Origin: Variovorax beijingensis
Lineage (GTDB): Bacteria > Pseudomonadota > Gammaproteobacteria > Burkholderiales > Burkholderiaceae_C
NCBI RefSeq assembly: GCF_007828835.1
Contig: NZ_VIVL01000012.1
Coordinates: 62,001 to 126,000, forward strand
Direction: 5' to 3'
DNA length: 64,000 nt
Shown here: positions 52,019 to 62,377 of the stretch, piece by piece
Layout of the letters: every line of letters starts with the position of its first letter
Numbering within the stretch: the first letter of the stretch is position 1
The notes under the pieces: model-generated
Told to the model about the DNA's origin: nothing
The model's database searches: none
The model's input: only the letters and a program-made list of their open reading frames with translations
Made by a program: the position numbers and the translations under genes

Positions 52019-52075
52019 CCGTTCCGCCGGGACGGCTTCAGGGTTTACCCCAATCACCGGTCCGGCGATTCGGAC
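52019..52075. promoter_or_regulatory. candidate DctD upstream activator sites
   Basis: Two inverted repeats lie 107-163 bases upstream of the sigma-54 promoter: CCGTTCC-GCC-GGGACGG (52019-52035, one mismatch) and GTCCG-N6-CGGAC (52060-52075). Paired dyads at this distance are what DctD-like enhancer-binding proteins use. Their sequences are only loosely alike, so assignment is by position. Confidence 0.4.
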
Positions 52076-52181
52076 AGCCTCGTCGCCGCGCATCCGGATC
52101 GTCGTCAGGCCCTCCGTTTCATTCCCGCCTCGTTCCCCTTGAAATCAACGACTTAGCGGGCCCCGCGCGCCGCGCGCCGCG

Positions 52182-52197
52182 TGGCACATCGATTGCT
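52182..52197 (+). promoter_or_regulatory. sigma-54 promoter of the dctA operon
   Basis: TGGCAC-ATCGA-TTGCT matches the -24/-12 consensus, with GG at 52183-52184 and GC at 52195-52196 exactly ten bases apart. Transcription would start near 52208. It lies before dctA, and a DctB/DctD sigma-54 activator pair is encoded downstream, so the promoter call is well supported by context. Confidence 0.85.
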
Positions 52198-52259
52198 CTG
52201 TACCAGGGCCGGCCGCATCGCCCGATGCAGGTCCCGGACATGACACAGGAGACAAACCG

Positions 52260-52358
52260 ATGAGCACCATGGGTGACCTTGACCCCCCGGACACCGGCGA
52301 ATGGGTTGACGCGCTCACGCCCAACGTCGATGCCAACTCGCACCGCAATGCGGCCTGA
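52260..52358 (+). CDS. 32-codon leader ORF in the dctA transcript, AceE-like N-terminus
   Basis: A complete 32-codon frame begins MSTMGDLDPPDTGEWVDAL and ends in TGA at 52356-52358. AGGAGACAAACCG is a strong ribosome site before its ATG. It lies between the sigma-54 promoter and dctA, so it is translated first on that mRNA. Residues 6-19 resemble the start of pyruvate dehydrogenase E1 (DxDPxETxEWxDAL). It could be a relic of a duplicated aceE, a leader peptide or a small functional protein. Confidence 0.45.
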   Translation: MSTMGDLDPPDTGEWVDALTPNVDANSHRNAA

Positions 52359-52422
52359 CGAGGATGCGGCCATGAACGACACCATGACGCCGCCAGCGTC
52401 TGAAATTTTCCAGGAGACTCCC

Positions 52423-53769
52423 GTGGACCAACCATCCGCCGCCCCCAAGCCCTTCTACAAATCGCTCTACTTCCAGGTCATCACCGCCATCGTGCTCGGG
52501 GTGTTGCTGGGGCACTTCTATCCCGACACCGGGGCATCGATGAAGCCGCTGGGCGACGGCTTCATCAAGCTCATCAAGATGATCATCGCGCCGATCATCT
52601 TCTGCACGGTGGTAGTGGGCATCGCCGGCATGGAAGACATGAAGAAGGTCGGCAAGACCGGCGGGCTGGCGCTCCTGTACTTCGAGATCGTGAGCAGCAT
52701 CGCGCTGGTGGTGGGGCTGGTCATCATCAACATCGTGCGTCCTGGCGCCGGCATGAACGTCGACGTGAGCCAGCTCGACGCCAAGAGCATCGCGGCCTAC
52801 ACCGGTCCCGGAAAGATGCAGAGCACCACCGACTTCCTGCTCAACGTCATCCCCAGCACGGTGGTCGACGCCTTCGCCAAGGGCGAGATCCTGCAGGTGC
52901 TGCTGATCGCGGTGATGTTCGGTTTCGCGCTGCACAAGTTCGGCGGACGCGGCACGCTGGTGTTCGACGTGATCGAGAAGGGCTCGCATGTGCTCTTCGT
53001 GATCGTGGGCTACATCATGAAGGTCGCGCCCATCGGCGCCTTTGGTGCCATGGCCTTCACCATCGGCAAGTACGGGGTGAGTTCGCTGCTGCAGCTGGGC
53101 CAGCTGATGGCCACCTTCTATGCCACCTGCCTGTTCTTCATCTTCGTGGTGCTGGGGCTCATTGCGCGGGCGCACGGCTTCAGCATCTGGAAGTTCATCA
53201 AGTACATCAAGGAAGAACTGCTGATCGTGCTGGGCACGTCGTCCTCGGAGTCGGTGCTGCCGCGCATGATGGCCAAGCTGGAGAATCTGGGCGCGAAGAA
53301 GTCGGTGGTCGGGCTGGTGGTGCCCACGGGCTACTCGTTCAACCTGGACGGCACCTCGATCTACCTGACGATGGCGGCGGTGTTCATCGCGCAGGCGACC
53401 AACACCGACATGACGCTCACGCAGCAGCTCACGCTGCTGGCCGTGCTGCTGCTCACCTCGAAGGGTGCGGCGGGCGTCACGGGCAGCGGCTTCATCGTGC
53501 TGGCGGCCACGCTCTCGGCCGTCGGCCACGTGCCGGTGGCGGGCCTGGCGTTGATCCTGGGCATCGACCGCTTCATGTCGGAAGCCCGCGCGCTGACCAA
53601 CCTGATCGGCAACGGCGTGGCCACGGTGGTGGTCGCCAAGTGGACCAATGACCTGGACACCGTCCGCATGAAGCGCATGCTGGACAACGAGACCCCGGCC
53701 GAGGCCGACGCGCCCGAAGCGGTGCTGGACCAGGTCGAGACCCACATGCCGGTGGCCCAGCCGCGCTGA
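52423..53769 (+). CDS. dctA: C4-dicarboxylate:cation symporter DctA
   Basis: This 448-residue DAACS-family symporter for succinate, fumarate and malate has KSLYFQVITAIVLGVLLGH at the start, the SSSESVLPRMMAKLENLG serine-rich hairpin and the TGYSFNLDGTSIYLTMAAVFIAQA motif. Start: GTG at 52423 with CAGGAGACTCCC before it gives the usual N-terminal length. An ATG at 52372 would add 17 residues. The sigma-54 promoter at 52182 and the DctBD genes downstream indicate induction by external dicarboxylates. phaB follows 69 bases later. Confidence 0.93.
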   Translation: MDQPSAAPKPFYKSLYFQVITAIVLGVLLGHFYPDTGASMKPLGDGFIKLIKMIIAPIIFCTVVVGIAGMEDMKKVGKTGGLALLYFEIVSSIALVVGLVIINIVRPGAGMNVDVSQLDAKSIAAYTGPGKMQSTTDFLLNVIPSTVVDAFAKGEILQVLLIAVMFGFALHKFGGRGTLVFDVIEKGSHVLFVIVGYIMKVAPIGAFGAMAFTIGKYGVSSLLQLGQLMATFYATCLFFIFVVLGLIARAHGFSIWKFIKYIKEELLIVLGTSSSESVLPRMMAKLENLGAKKSVVGLVVPTGYSFNLDGTSIYLTMAAVFIAQATNTDMTLTQQLTLLAVLLLTSKGAAGVTGSGFIVLAATLSAVGHVPVAGLALILGIDRFMSEARALTNLIGNGVATVVVAKWTNDLDTVRMKRMLDNETPAEADAPEAVLDQVETHMPVAQPR

Positions 53770-53838
53770 GGCGTGGCGCTCGCGGTGGAACGCGCCTGAA
53801 CGGGTTTCTTGTCACACAACGCACCAAGGAGAAAGCAG

Positions 53839-54594
53839 ATGAGCGAGAGCAAGCAGCAACACGTGGTCCTGGTCACCGGCGGCATGGGCGGCCTGGGCGA
53901 GACGATCTCCACCAAGATGGTCGATGCGGGCTACAAGCTCGCGGTGACTTACTCGCCGGGCAACAAGTCGCACGCCGAATGGGTGGCCCAGATGGCGTCG
54001 CGCGGCTACCAGATCCTGGCCGTTCCCTGCGACGTGGCCGACTACGACTCGTGTGCACGGGCGGTGGGCCAGGTACAGGAGGCCCTGGGCCCGGTCGACG
54101 TGCTGGTCAACAACGCCGGCATCACGCGCGACATGACCTTCAAGAAGATGGACCAGATCAACTGGAACGCCGTGCTGCGCACCAACCTCGACAGCCTGTT
54201 CAACATGAGCAAGCAGGTGGCCGACGGCATGGTGGAGCGGGGCTGGGGCCGCATCATCAACGTGTCGTCGGTGAACGGCTCGAAGGGCGCGTTCGGCCAG
54301 ACCAACTACTCGGCCGCCAAGGCCGGCGTGCACGGGTTCACCAAGGCGCTGGCACTCGAAGTGGCGAAGAAGGGCGTGACGGTGAACACCATATCGCCCG
54401 GCTACATCGGCACCAAGATGGTCACTGCCATTCCAAAGGAAGTGCTCGACAGCAAGATCCTGCCGCACATCCCGGTGGGGCGCCTCGGCAAGCCCGAGGA
54501 AGTGGCGGGGCTGATCATCTATCTCGCATCGGAGGAGGCGGCTTTCGTGACCGGTGCCAACATTGCCATCAACGGCGGCCAGCACATGCAGTGA
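53839..54594 (+). CDS. phaB: acetoacetyl-CoA reductase (PhaB/PhbB)
   Basis: This 251-residue SDR closely follows PhaB from polyhydroxybutyrate producers. It has VTGGMGGLGETI, VLVNNAGITRDMTFKKM, GWGRIINVSSVNGSKGAFGQTNYSAAKAG and a final NGGQHM. It reduces acetoacetyl-CoA to (R)-3-hydroxybutyryl-CoA with NADPH, the middle step of PHB synthesis. No phaA or phaC is adjacent. Placed between dctA and dctBD, it may be co-induced during growth on C4 acids. AAGGAGAAAGCAG precedes the ATG. Confidence 0.9.
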   Translation: MSESKQQHVVLVTGGMGGLGETISTKMVDAGYKLAVTYSPGNKSHAEWVAQMASRGYQILAVPCDVADYDSCARAVGQVQEALGPVDVLVNNAGITRDMTFKKMDQINWNAVLRTNLDSLFNMSKQVADGMVERGWGRIINVSSVNGSKGAFGQTNYSAAKAGVHGFTKALALEVAKKGVTVNTISPGYIGTKMVTAIPKEVLDSKILPHIPVGRLGKPEEVAGLIIYLASEEAAFVTGANIAINGGQHMQ

Positions 54595-54704
54595 CCGATG
54601 ACGCCGTGCCCGAACCCGCCCTGGGCCTGGATGAAACCGTCCGTGACACCCGCCACCGGGCAGCCACTGATGCGGCGTTCACGGCCTTGTGCAATAACGG
54701 GTTC

Positions 54705-56536
54705 ATGATTCCACGGCAGCCGGCACTGCACTTCGACTTGCCTTCCCACAGCCCGAGACGGTGGCGCGGCCTGCCGCGCTGGTGCGGCGCACTGGCGCTG
54801 GTGGCCGCGGCCGCCTTTGCGGGGCATCACTTCGCCATGCAGAACGGCCTCGCGCGGCTGAGCGAGGCGGCCGACCACCGGCTCGACATGCTTGCCACAG
54901 GGCTCGATGCCGACCTGGCCCGTTTCGAGTATCTGCCAGCGCTGCTGGAGATGACGCCCATCGTCCCCGCACTGCTCGGCACGCCCTCGGATGCACCGCT
55001 GCGCGATGCGGTCAACCGCTACCTCGACGGCGTCAACGCCGCCGCCGGCGCAGAAATGCTCTACGTGCTGGACGCGGCCGGCACCTCGCTGGCCGCTTCC
55101 GACTGGAACCGGCCCGGCACCACCGTTGGCCAGGACCTGTCGTTCCGGCCCTACGTGATCGATGCGCTGGGGCAGGGCAAGGGCCGCTTCTACGGCGTCG
55201 GCATCACCAGCCGCAAGCCCGGCTACTACCTCTCGTATGCCTTGCGCCGCGACCAGCCCTCGCGCGGCGTGGTCGCCGTGAAGGTGAACCTGGAGGAATC
55301 CGAACGCGCCTGGCGCAAGCTGCCGGGCGACGTGGCGCTGATCGACCAGCGCGGCGTGGTGATCCTCGCCACCCGCGAAGACCTCAAGTTCCGGCCGATG
55401 CTGCCGCTCGACGCCCAGCAGCGGGCCGAGGTGCAGCGCTCGCGCCCCTACGGCGAGGCCGGCCTGCAGCCGCTGCAATGGACGCTGAAGGAGACGCTGG
55501 CGCGCGATGTGAGGGTCATCGCGCTCGACGGCATCGACCAGCTGGCCTCCACGCGCTCGCTGCGCGGTGCGCCGTGGCATCTGATGGCGCTCGACGACCT
55601 GGCGCCGGTGCGCGTGGGCGCGCGCAACGCCGCCATCACCGCGAGCCTTGCAATGGCGGTGCTGCTGCTGGTGGCCGTGACGCTGTGGCAGCGCCGCCGC
55701 GCCGTGCGGCAGAAACTGGCCAACCAGGCGGCGCTGCAGGCGGCGCACGACACGCTCGAGTCGACCGTGGTGGCGCGCACCGCACAGCTGCGCGCCGCCC
55801 AGGGCGAGCTGGTGCATGCCGGCAAGATGGCGGCGCTGGGCCAGATGTCGGCCGGCGTGGTGCACGAACTGAACCAGCCGCTCACCGCGATGCGCACGCT
55901 CTCGGAGAGCGCCGCCATCCTGCTCGACAAGAACCGCCTGGACGACGTGCGTGGCAACCTGCAGCGCATCCGGGACATGGTCGACCGCCTGGCGCGCCTG
56001 ACCTCGCAGCTCAAGACCTTCGCGCACAAGAGCGAACTTCCGCTCGCGGCGGTGCCGGTGGCGCGAGCCGTGGCCGACGCGCAGGCCATCGTGGCCGAGG
56101 CCATCAAGAAGAACGGCGTCGCCATCGAAGTCGACGTGCAGCCCGCGGCGCTGAGCGTGATGGCCGAAGAGGCCGCGCTGGGCAGCGTGCTCGTCAACCT
56201 GATGCGCAACGCCATCGACGCCATGCAGGCTTCGCCCCGGCGCAGGCTGCGGCTCGAGGCGCGGCCGCAAGAGGGCCGGGTGCTGCTGCGGGTGAACGAC
56301 ACCGGACCGGGCATTCCATCCCACATCCTGCCGCGCCTGTTCGAGCCCTTCGTCAGCAGCAAGCCGGCCGGCACGGGCCTCGGGCTCGGGCTCGCGATCT
56401 CGGCACAATTGGTGCGCGCCATGGACGGCACGCTGCGTGCGGCCAACCTGCCGGAAGGCGGCGCCTCCTTCATCGCCGACCTTCCGGCCGCCGTACAGGC
56501 CGTTCTTATTCCCACCCCCACAGGAGTGATCAACAA

Positions 56537-56540
<4 letters not shown>
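54705..56540 (+). CDS. dctB: C4-dicarboxylate sensor histidine kinase DctB
   Basis: This 611-residue kinase has a first membrane segment at about residues 23-44, a periplasmic double-PAS (dCACHE) sensor domain, a second membrane segment near 312-330 and a coiled linker. The kinase core has the phospho-acceptor His387 in VVHELNQPLTAMR, an N box LVNLMRNAID, and G boxes NDTGPGIP and GTGLGLGLAI. It senses external C4-dicarboxylates and phosphorylates DctD. The ATG at 54705 is favoured; a GTG at 54591 overlapping the phaB stop would add 38 residues. Its stop overlaps the dctD start. Confidence 0.9.
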
Positions 56541-57904
<1,364 letters not shown>

Positions 57905-57961
57905 CCGGCGGGGCGGCTCGGGCCTTGGCGATCGCCCGGCACAGAGACCAGGACCGCGGTC

Positions 57962-59179
57962 TCAAAGCTTGGCGAGCGGCACCTGCAGGTCGGCGAGCTG
58001 CGCCGCATCGACGCGGGTGCGCCGCTCGATCAGCCGCCGCGCAAAGCGCAGGTCGCGCGCGGCATTGGGCCCCAGCGCCGCAACGACCTTGCCGGCATCC
58101 AGGAAGAACATCACGAAGCTGCCGGAATTGCGGTCGCCGCGCACGACCACATCGTGTGCCGGCGTGGGCATGCCGAAGATCTGCAGGTTGACCTCGTACT
58201 GGTCCGACCAGAACCAGGGCAGCGGCTGGTGGTTCACCGCGATGCCGAGCGCCGCGCGCGCAGCGGCAATGCCCTGCTCCTGGGCGTTCTGCCACGATTC
58301 GAGCCGCATCCGGCGCCCCGCCCATTCGCACTGCCATGCAGCCACGTCGCCCGCGGCCAGGATGTCGGGATCGGACGAGCGGCACTGCGAATCGACCAGC
58401 ACGCCGCCATCGCATGCCAGGCCAGCCTCGCGCGCGAGCTCGTCGTTGGGGACCAGGCCGACGCCGACAAGGACCGCGTCGCATTCGATCTCGCGCCCAT
58501 CGGTGAATGACGCCGTGAGACCGCCCCGCGCGTTCTGCGCCAGGCGTTCGATGCCGGTGCCGAGCCGGACATCGACGCCATGTGCGATGTGGAGCTGCAG
58601 CAGGTAGCCGGAGATTTCCGGCGGAACGGTGCGCTCGCACAGCCGGCCCATCGCTTCCACGACGGTTACCTCCATGCCTTTCTTGCGGGCCGTGGCGGCC
58701 ACTTCGAGTCCGATCCAGCCACCCCCGACGACGAGCAGCCGCCTGCCGGCCGACAGCGCGGCACCGAGCGCCGCCGCATCCTCGATGCTGCGCAAGCTGA
58801 AGACGCCGGGCAGGTCCGCGCCCGGGATATCCAGGCGGCGCGCCCGGCCGCCGCTGCAGAGAATCAGCTTGTCGTAGGAAACATGCGCTCCACGCGTCAG
58901 GTGGAGCTGCTTCGCGGCCCGGTCGATGAAGGTCGCGCCGACGTTCGGCCGCCAGTCGATGCGAAGCGCATCGAAGGCTTCCGGTTTCAGCAGGTGGGTC
59001 GTGTCCGCATGCGCGTCCCCGGCGAGCACCGCCTTGGACAGCGGCGGGCGTTCGTAGGGACGATGCGGCTCGTCGCCGACCAGCACCACGCACCCCGCGA
59101 AACCTTCGCTGCGCAGCGTCTGCGCGGCCCAGCCGCCGGCCTGGCCGGCGCCCACGATGGCGATGGTTTCGGTATTCAT
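57962..59179 (-). CDS. ferredoxin reductase of the salicylate hydroxylase system
   Basis: This 405-residue FAD-dependent ferredoxin reductase has an N-terminal FAD site IAIVGAGQAGGWAAQTL, the NAD site LLVVGGGWIGLEVAATA and the late DILAAGDVAAW motif, typical of aromatic dioxygenase reductases of the glutathione-reductase fold. It passes electrons from NADH to the Rieske ferredoxin encoded four bases upstream. In classical nag operons the reductase (NagAa) is of the plant-type ferredoxin-fusion kind, so this system uses a different reductase class. It is the last gene of the operon. Confidence 0.88.
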   Translation of the reverse strand: MNTETIAIVGAGQAGGWAAQTLRSEGFAGCVVLVGDEPHRPYERPPLSKAVLAGDAHADTTHLLKPEAFDALRIDWRPNVGATFIDRAAKQLHLTRGAHVSYDKLILCSGGRARRLDIPGADLPGVFSLRSIEDAAALGAALSAGRRLLVVGGGWIGLEVAATARKKGMEVTVVEAMGRLCERTVPPEISGYLLQLHIAHGVDVRLGTGIERLAQNARGGLTASFTDGREIECDAVLVGVGLVPNDELAREAGLACDGGVLVDSQCRSSDPDILAAGDVAAWQCEWAGRRMRLESWQNAQEQGIAAARAALGIAVNHQPLPWFWSDQYEVNLQIFGMPTPAHDVVVRGDRNSGSFVMFFLDAGKVVAALGPNAARDLRFARRLIERRTRVDAAQLADLQVPLAKL

Positions 59180-59183
59180 GAGT

Positions 59184-59501
59184 TCAACCGAGCGAGAGAA
59201 ACACCCGGCCCGCATCGATCTTCACCGGGTACGCGCGGATCGCCTCGGTCACGGGCGCGCAGGTCGGCTTTCCATTGCGCACGTCGAACTTGCCCTGGTG
59301 CAGCGGGCACTCGATCTCGTGGCCTTCGAGGAAGCCCTCGCACAGGCGCGCATGGCCGTGGGTGCACACGTTGTCGGTCGCGTAGATCTGGCCGTCCACG
59401 TTGTACAGCGCAATGTCGCGCCCGCCGACCTGCATGCCGACGACATCGTCGGCGGGTACTTCGTCGACCGCTGCGGCCTCGGTCCATTGGGAATCGCTCA
59501 T
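59184..59501 (-). CDS. Rieske-type ferredoxin of the hydroxylase system
   Basis: This 105-residue ferredoxin carries a Rieske [2Fe-2S] site: CTHGHARL and CPLHQGKFD provide the two cysteine-histidine pairs. It shuttles electrons from the reductase to the terminal oxygenase, in the manner of NagAb. It starts eight bases after the small oxygenase subunit gene, with GAGGCCAGCC before its ATG. Confidence 0.92.
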   Translation of the reverse strand: MSDSQWTEAAAVDEVPADDVVGMQVGGRDIALYNVDGQIYATDNVCTHGHARLCEGFLEGHEIECPLHQGKFDVRNGKPTCAPVTEAIRAYPVKIDAGRVFLSLG

Positions 59502-59509
59502 GGCTGGCC

Positions 59510-59980
59510 TCAGAGGGGATAGATGACGGAGTTGGGGATCATTTCGCTGTCGTAGATGACCTGGCGCGAGGCAAACTTCAGCCCCTCGGCGGTACGCACG
59601 ACCACATCGATGTAGCGGCCCACGCTGAAGACGCTCGAGAGTTCGGACAGCTTGGTGCGGAACACCGCGTAGTTGGCCTCGCACTCGAAGCGGTCCGCCT
59701 CGGCCTTCAGCACGAGCGGCGTCCCGACCACGTGGCGCTGGTAGTAGGGGTCGTGGAACAGGGTCTCGCGGATGCCGTAGACGCGGTCCTTCAGCATGCC
59801 CTTGCTTTCGAACGACAGCGTGGCCAGCGGAAAGCCGCGCTCGTGGTTCTCGCGCGGCTGCAGGCGGTAGCTGCAGTCGTCCGTGAAGAATTCCGGCCAG
59901 AGTTCCCATTGGCCGGAACTCACCGCCTGGGCGTAGCGGGCGTAGAGCTGGGTCAGCTCGAAGTAGTCCTGGAAGTTCAT
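59510..59980 (-). CDS. nagH: salicylate 5-hydroxylase-like small oxygenase subunit (NagH type)
   Basis: This 156-residue beta subunit of a ring-hydroxylating oxygenase has the cystatin-like fold. It matches NagH-type sequences: FFTDDCSYRLQPRENHERG, RVYGIRETLFHDPYYQRHVVGTP and the C-terminal DSEMIPNSVIYPL. It has a structural role in the hexameric oxygenase. It begins one base after the large-subunit stop, so the two are tightly coupled. Confidence 0.88.
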   Translation of the reverse strand: MNFQDYFELTQLYARYAQAVSSGQWELWPEFFTDDCSYRLQPRENHERGFPLATLSFESKGMLKDRVYGIRETLFHDPYYQRHVVGTPLVLKAEADRFECEANYAVFRTKLSELSSVFSVGRYIDVVVRTAEGLKFASRQVIYDSEMIPNSVIYPL

Positions 59981-59981
59981 C

Positions 59982-61247
59982 TCAAGCCTCCATGACCTTG
60001 CGCCAGTATTCGTACATGCCCCGGATCAGGGTCTCGGTGACCATGTGGTCCGTGTCGCCGACTTCGCGTCCGCCGAGTTCGGCGAGCGTGCGGTGGAAGG
60101 GCTTCTGCTCGAAGCCTTTCTGCGAGAGCTCGATCACCTCCCCGTCGTCGGCCGAAACGAAGCCCGCCGGTCCGAAGAGATTGGCCTGGCGCAGGCGCCG
60201 CAAGGTCATCGCGTCGTCGTCGTCCTCGAAGCCGAAGTGTGTCCAGACGAAATCGAAGGCGCCCGGGCCGCTCGGCTGGATATGCCGGGTCGAGACGCTG
60301 TTGACCTGCTGCTGGAAGATCACGCTCGGGAACAGCGTCATCATCACCGCCGTCGGGCCGCGCCACCACGGCTCGGGCACGATGTCCAGGAAGCGGTCGT
60401 CGTTGAGCTTCATGCTTTCCTTGAAGCTCGACACCTGTGTGACCTGGTCGGCCTTGCCGCTCGCGCCGCGGGTCGAGATCATCGCGGCGTGGCGGTGATG
60501 GCGGTCCATCTTCAGCTCCGACTTGTTGTCGGCGCGCCAGAGCCCGAAGGTGACGAACCAGGTGTGCAGCAGGCCCGGGTGGTACGGGTCCTTGATGTTC
60601 TCCTGCATCAGCTTCCAGTTGCCGGGAATGCGCTGGCGGTTGTAGCCGAGGATCGTGAGCTTGCGGCCGTTGAACAGCCGGTCGAAGTAGCCCAGGATTT
60701 CCGGGCCCATGAAGTCCTCGAGCGATTCCACCTGTGCATCGAAGGACGCGAACACGACGCCGCCGCGCGTGGCGACCTTGAGCTTGTTGAGGCCGTGCTC
60801 GGCCGGCTTGAAGTCGGCCGGCATTCCGCCATTGACCTTGCCGTCCTGCTTCACGCCGCGGCGAAAGGGCACGCCCTGCAGGTCGCCGCCGAGCGAGTAG
60901 TTCCACTGGTGATAGGGACAGGTGAACCCGCCGGCCTTGCGGTTGCCATGGCGCTCGCGGCAGAACTGCATGCCCCGGTGCGCGCATACGTTTTCCACCA
61001 CGCTGATGGAGCCTTCCGCATCCCGGACCATGATCACCGAGCGCTCGCCGATCACCGTGCGCTTGAAGTCGCCGACCTCGGGAACCTCGGCTTCCAGGCC
61101 CACATAGCACCAGTGGCCCCGGTAGAAAAGGCGTTCGAGCTCGCGCCGGTGCTGGCCGGTGTCGGTGTAGGCCATGAAGGGAATGCGGCTCGTGCCCTCG
61201 TCTTCCCAGCGGATCTGCTGCGGGAAAACGGCCGATGTGTCGTCCAT
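59982..61247 (-). CDS. nagG: salicylate 5-hydroxylase-like large oxygenase subunit (NagG type)
   Basis: This is a 421-residue Rieske non-haem iron oxygenase. The Rieske site is CAHRGMQFC...CPYHQWNYSLGG, and the mononuclear iron site DPYHPGLLHTWF holds two histidines, with a later aspartate. Several stretches (ENIKDPYHPGLLHTWFVTFG, VNSVSTRHIQP) match NagG salicylate 5-hydroxylase as I recall it. The expected reaction is salicylate to gentisate. No gentisate dioxygenase lies in the window, and a related hydroxybenzoate is possible as substrate. It diverges from a NahR-like regulator. Confidence 0.88.
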   Translation of the reverse strand: MDDTSAVFPQQIRWEDEGTSRIPFMAYTDTGQHRRELERLFYRGHWCYVGLEAEVPEVGDFKRTVIGERSVIMVRDAEGSISVVENVCAHRGMQFCRERHGNRKAGGFTCPYHQWNYSLGGDLQGVPFRRGVKQDGKVNGGMPADFKPAEHGLNKLKVATRGGVVFASFDAQVESLEDFMGPEILGYFDRLFNGRKLTILGYNRQRIPGNWKLMQENIKDPYHPGLLHTWFVTFGLWRADNKSELKMDRHHRHAAMISTRGASGKADQVTQVSSFKESMKLNDDRFLDIVPEPWWRGPTAVMMTLFPSVIFQQQVNSVSTRHIQPSGPGAFDFVWTHFGFEDDDDAMTLRRLRQANLFGPAGFVSADDGEVIELSQKGFEQKPFHRTLAELGGREVGDTDHMVTETLIRGMYEYWRKVMEA

Positions 61248-61324
61248 GTCTTGTCTCCTGTGCGGCCGCGTCGCCCGGGCCGCTCGTCTCGTGGTTCCCC
61301 ATGATCGGCAGTTCGAGCCTATCG

Positions 61325-61334
61325 TTCAATAGAA
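61325..61334. promoter_or_regulatory. divergent nagG/LysR promoter region with LysR-like dyad
   Basis: The 128-base divergent gap contains the small dyad TTC-AATA-GAA, followed by GAATAATTC (61341-61349), in an AT-rich patch about 45 bases before the LysR GTG. NahR-type activators bind such TTCA/TGAA half-sites. It probably serves both directions. Exact boundaries are not clear. Confidence 0.4.
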
Positions 61335-61375
61335 TGTGCCGAATAATTCATATAGATTTCGCGAATGGAGACGCG

Positions 61376-62290
61376 GTGGAGCTCAAGGACATCGACCTCA
61401 ACCTGCTGGTGGTGTTCAACCAGCTGCTGATCGACCGACGGGTGTCGAAGGCGGCGGCGAGTCTGGGCCTCTCGCAGCCGGGCGTGAGCAACGCGCTGGC
61501 GCGCCTGCGCAAGCTCACCGACGACCCGCTGTTTCTTCGAACGCCCAAGGGCATGGAACCCACGCCCTTCGCCGAGCAGCTGGCCGCGCCGACCGCGAGC
61601 GCCCTGCAGACGATCCATGCCGCCATCAACCAGCGGAGCTCGTTCGAGCCGGCCACGTCGACGCGCGCCTTCACCATCGGCATGACCGACATCGGGGAGA
61701 TCTATTTCCTGCCCAAGCTGATGAAGGAGCTGGCGCGCGTGGCGCCGGGGCTCTCGATCAGCACCGTTCGCAACACGGCGGTCAATCTCCAGGACGAGAT
61801 GGAATCCGGCCACGTCACCCTGGCCATCGGCTTGCTGCCGCAGCTCAAGAGCGGCTATTTCCAGCGGCGGCTGTTCAAGCAGCACTACGTCTGCATGTTC
61901 CGCCGGGGCCATGCGCTCGACAAGCGCCAGATCTCGCTGGCCGAGTTCTCGAAGGCCGATCACGTGGTCGTGGTCTCGGAGGGAACCGGCCACGGCAAGG
62001 CGGATGAGCTTCTCAGCCGCAAGAAGATCGTGCGCAAGGTCGTCCTGACGGTGCCGCACTATGTGGCGGTCGGCCATATCCTGCACGGCTCCGACCTCGT
62101 GGCGACGGTGCCCGAGCGGCTCGCCCAGGCCCTGGCCGGTCCGTTCGGCCTGTCCTATGTGCGCCATCCGGCCAGGCTGCCCGAGATTGCGATCAGCCTG
62201 TTCTGGCACGGCCGGTATCACCGGGACCCCGCCGTGGCGTGGCTGCGCGCCTTGATCGTGCGGCTTCACGCGGAGGGTGTTCCCGGCTGA
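61376..62290 (+). CDS. LysR-family regulator, NahR/NagR-like
   Basis: This 304-residue regulator of the NahR group has DIDLNLLVVFNQLLIDRRVSKAA, LSQPGVSNALARLRKLTDDPLF and RTPKGMEPTPFAEQL. These responders bind salicylate or related hydroxybenzoates and activate the degradative operon. Start: GTG at 61376, giving the typical N-terminus, with TGGAGACGCG before it. It diverges from nagG, whose operon it most likely controls. Confidence 0.9.
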   Translation: MELKDIDLNLLVVFNQLLIDRRVSKAAASLGLSQPGVSNALARLRKLTDDPLFLRTPKGMEPTPFAEQLAAPTASALQTIHAAINQRSSFEPATSTRAFTIGMTDIGEIYFLPKLMKELARVAPGLSISTVRNTAVNLQDEMESGHVTLAIGLLPQLKSGYFQRRLFKQHYVCMFRRGHALDKRQISLAEFSKADHVVVVSEGTGHGKADELLSRKKIVRKVVLTVPHYVAVGHILHGSDLVATVPERLAQALAGPFGLSYVRHPARLPEIAISLFWHGRYHRDPAVAWLRALIVRLHAEGVPG

Positions 62291-62300
62291 AGCGTTCCAT

Positions 62301-62318
62301 TGAATGTACGTACGTTCA
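62301..62318. promoter_or_regulatory. palindromic operator upstream of chaC
   Basis: TGAATGTACGTACGTTCA is an 18-base near-perfect palindrome (one mismatched pair) centred 69 bases before the chaC start. Its form, GTACGTAC flanked by GAA/TTC, resembles TetR-family operators. No TetR gene is in the window; one may lie to the right of it. Confidence 0.5.
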
Positions 62319-62377
62319 CTAAACGACTCCGATGCTATCATCGGACCCTTCCCACAGGACTCCCTGGAGGCTCGCCC

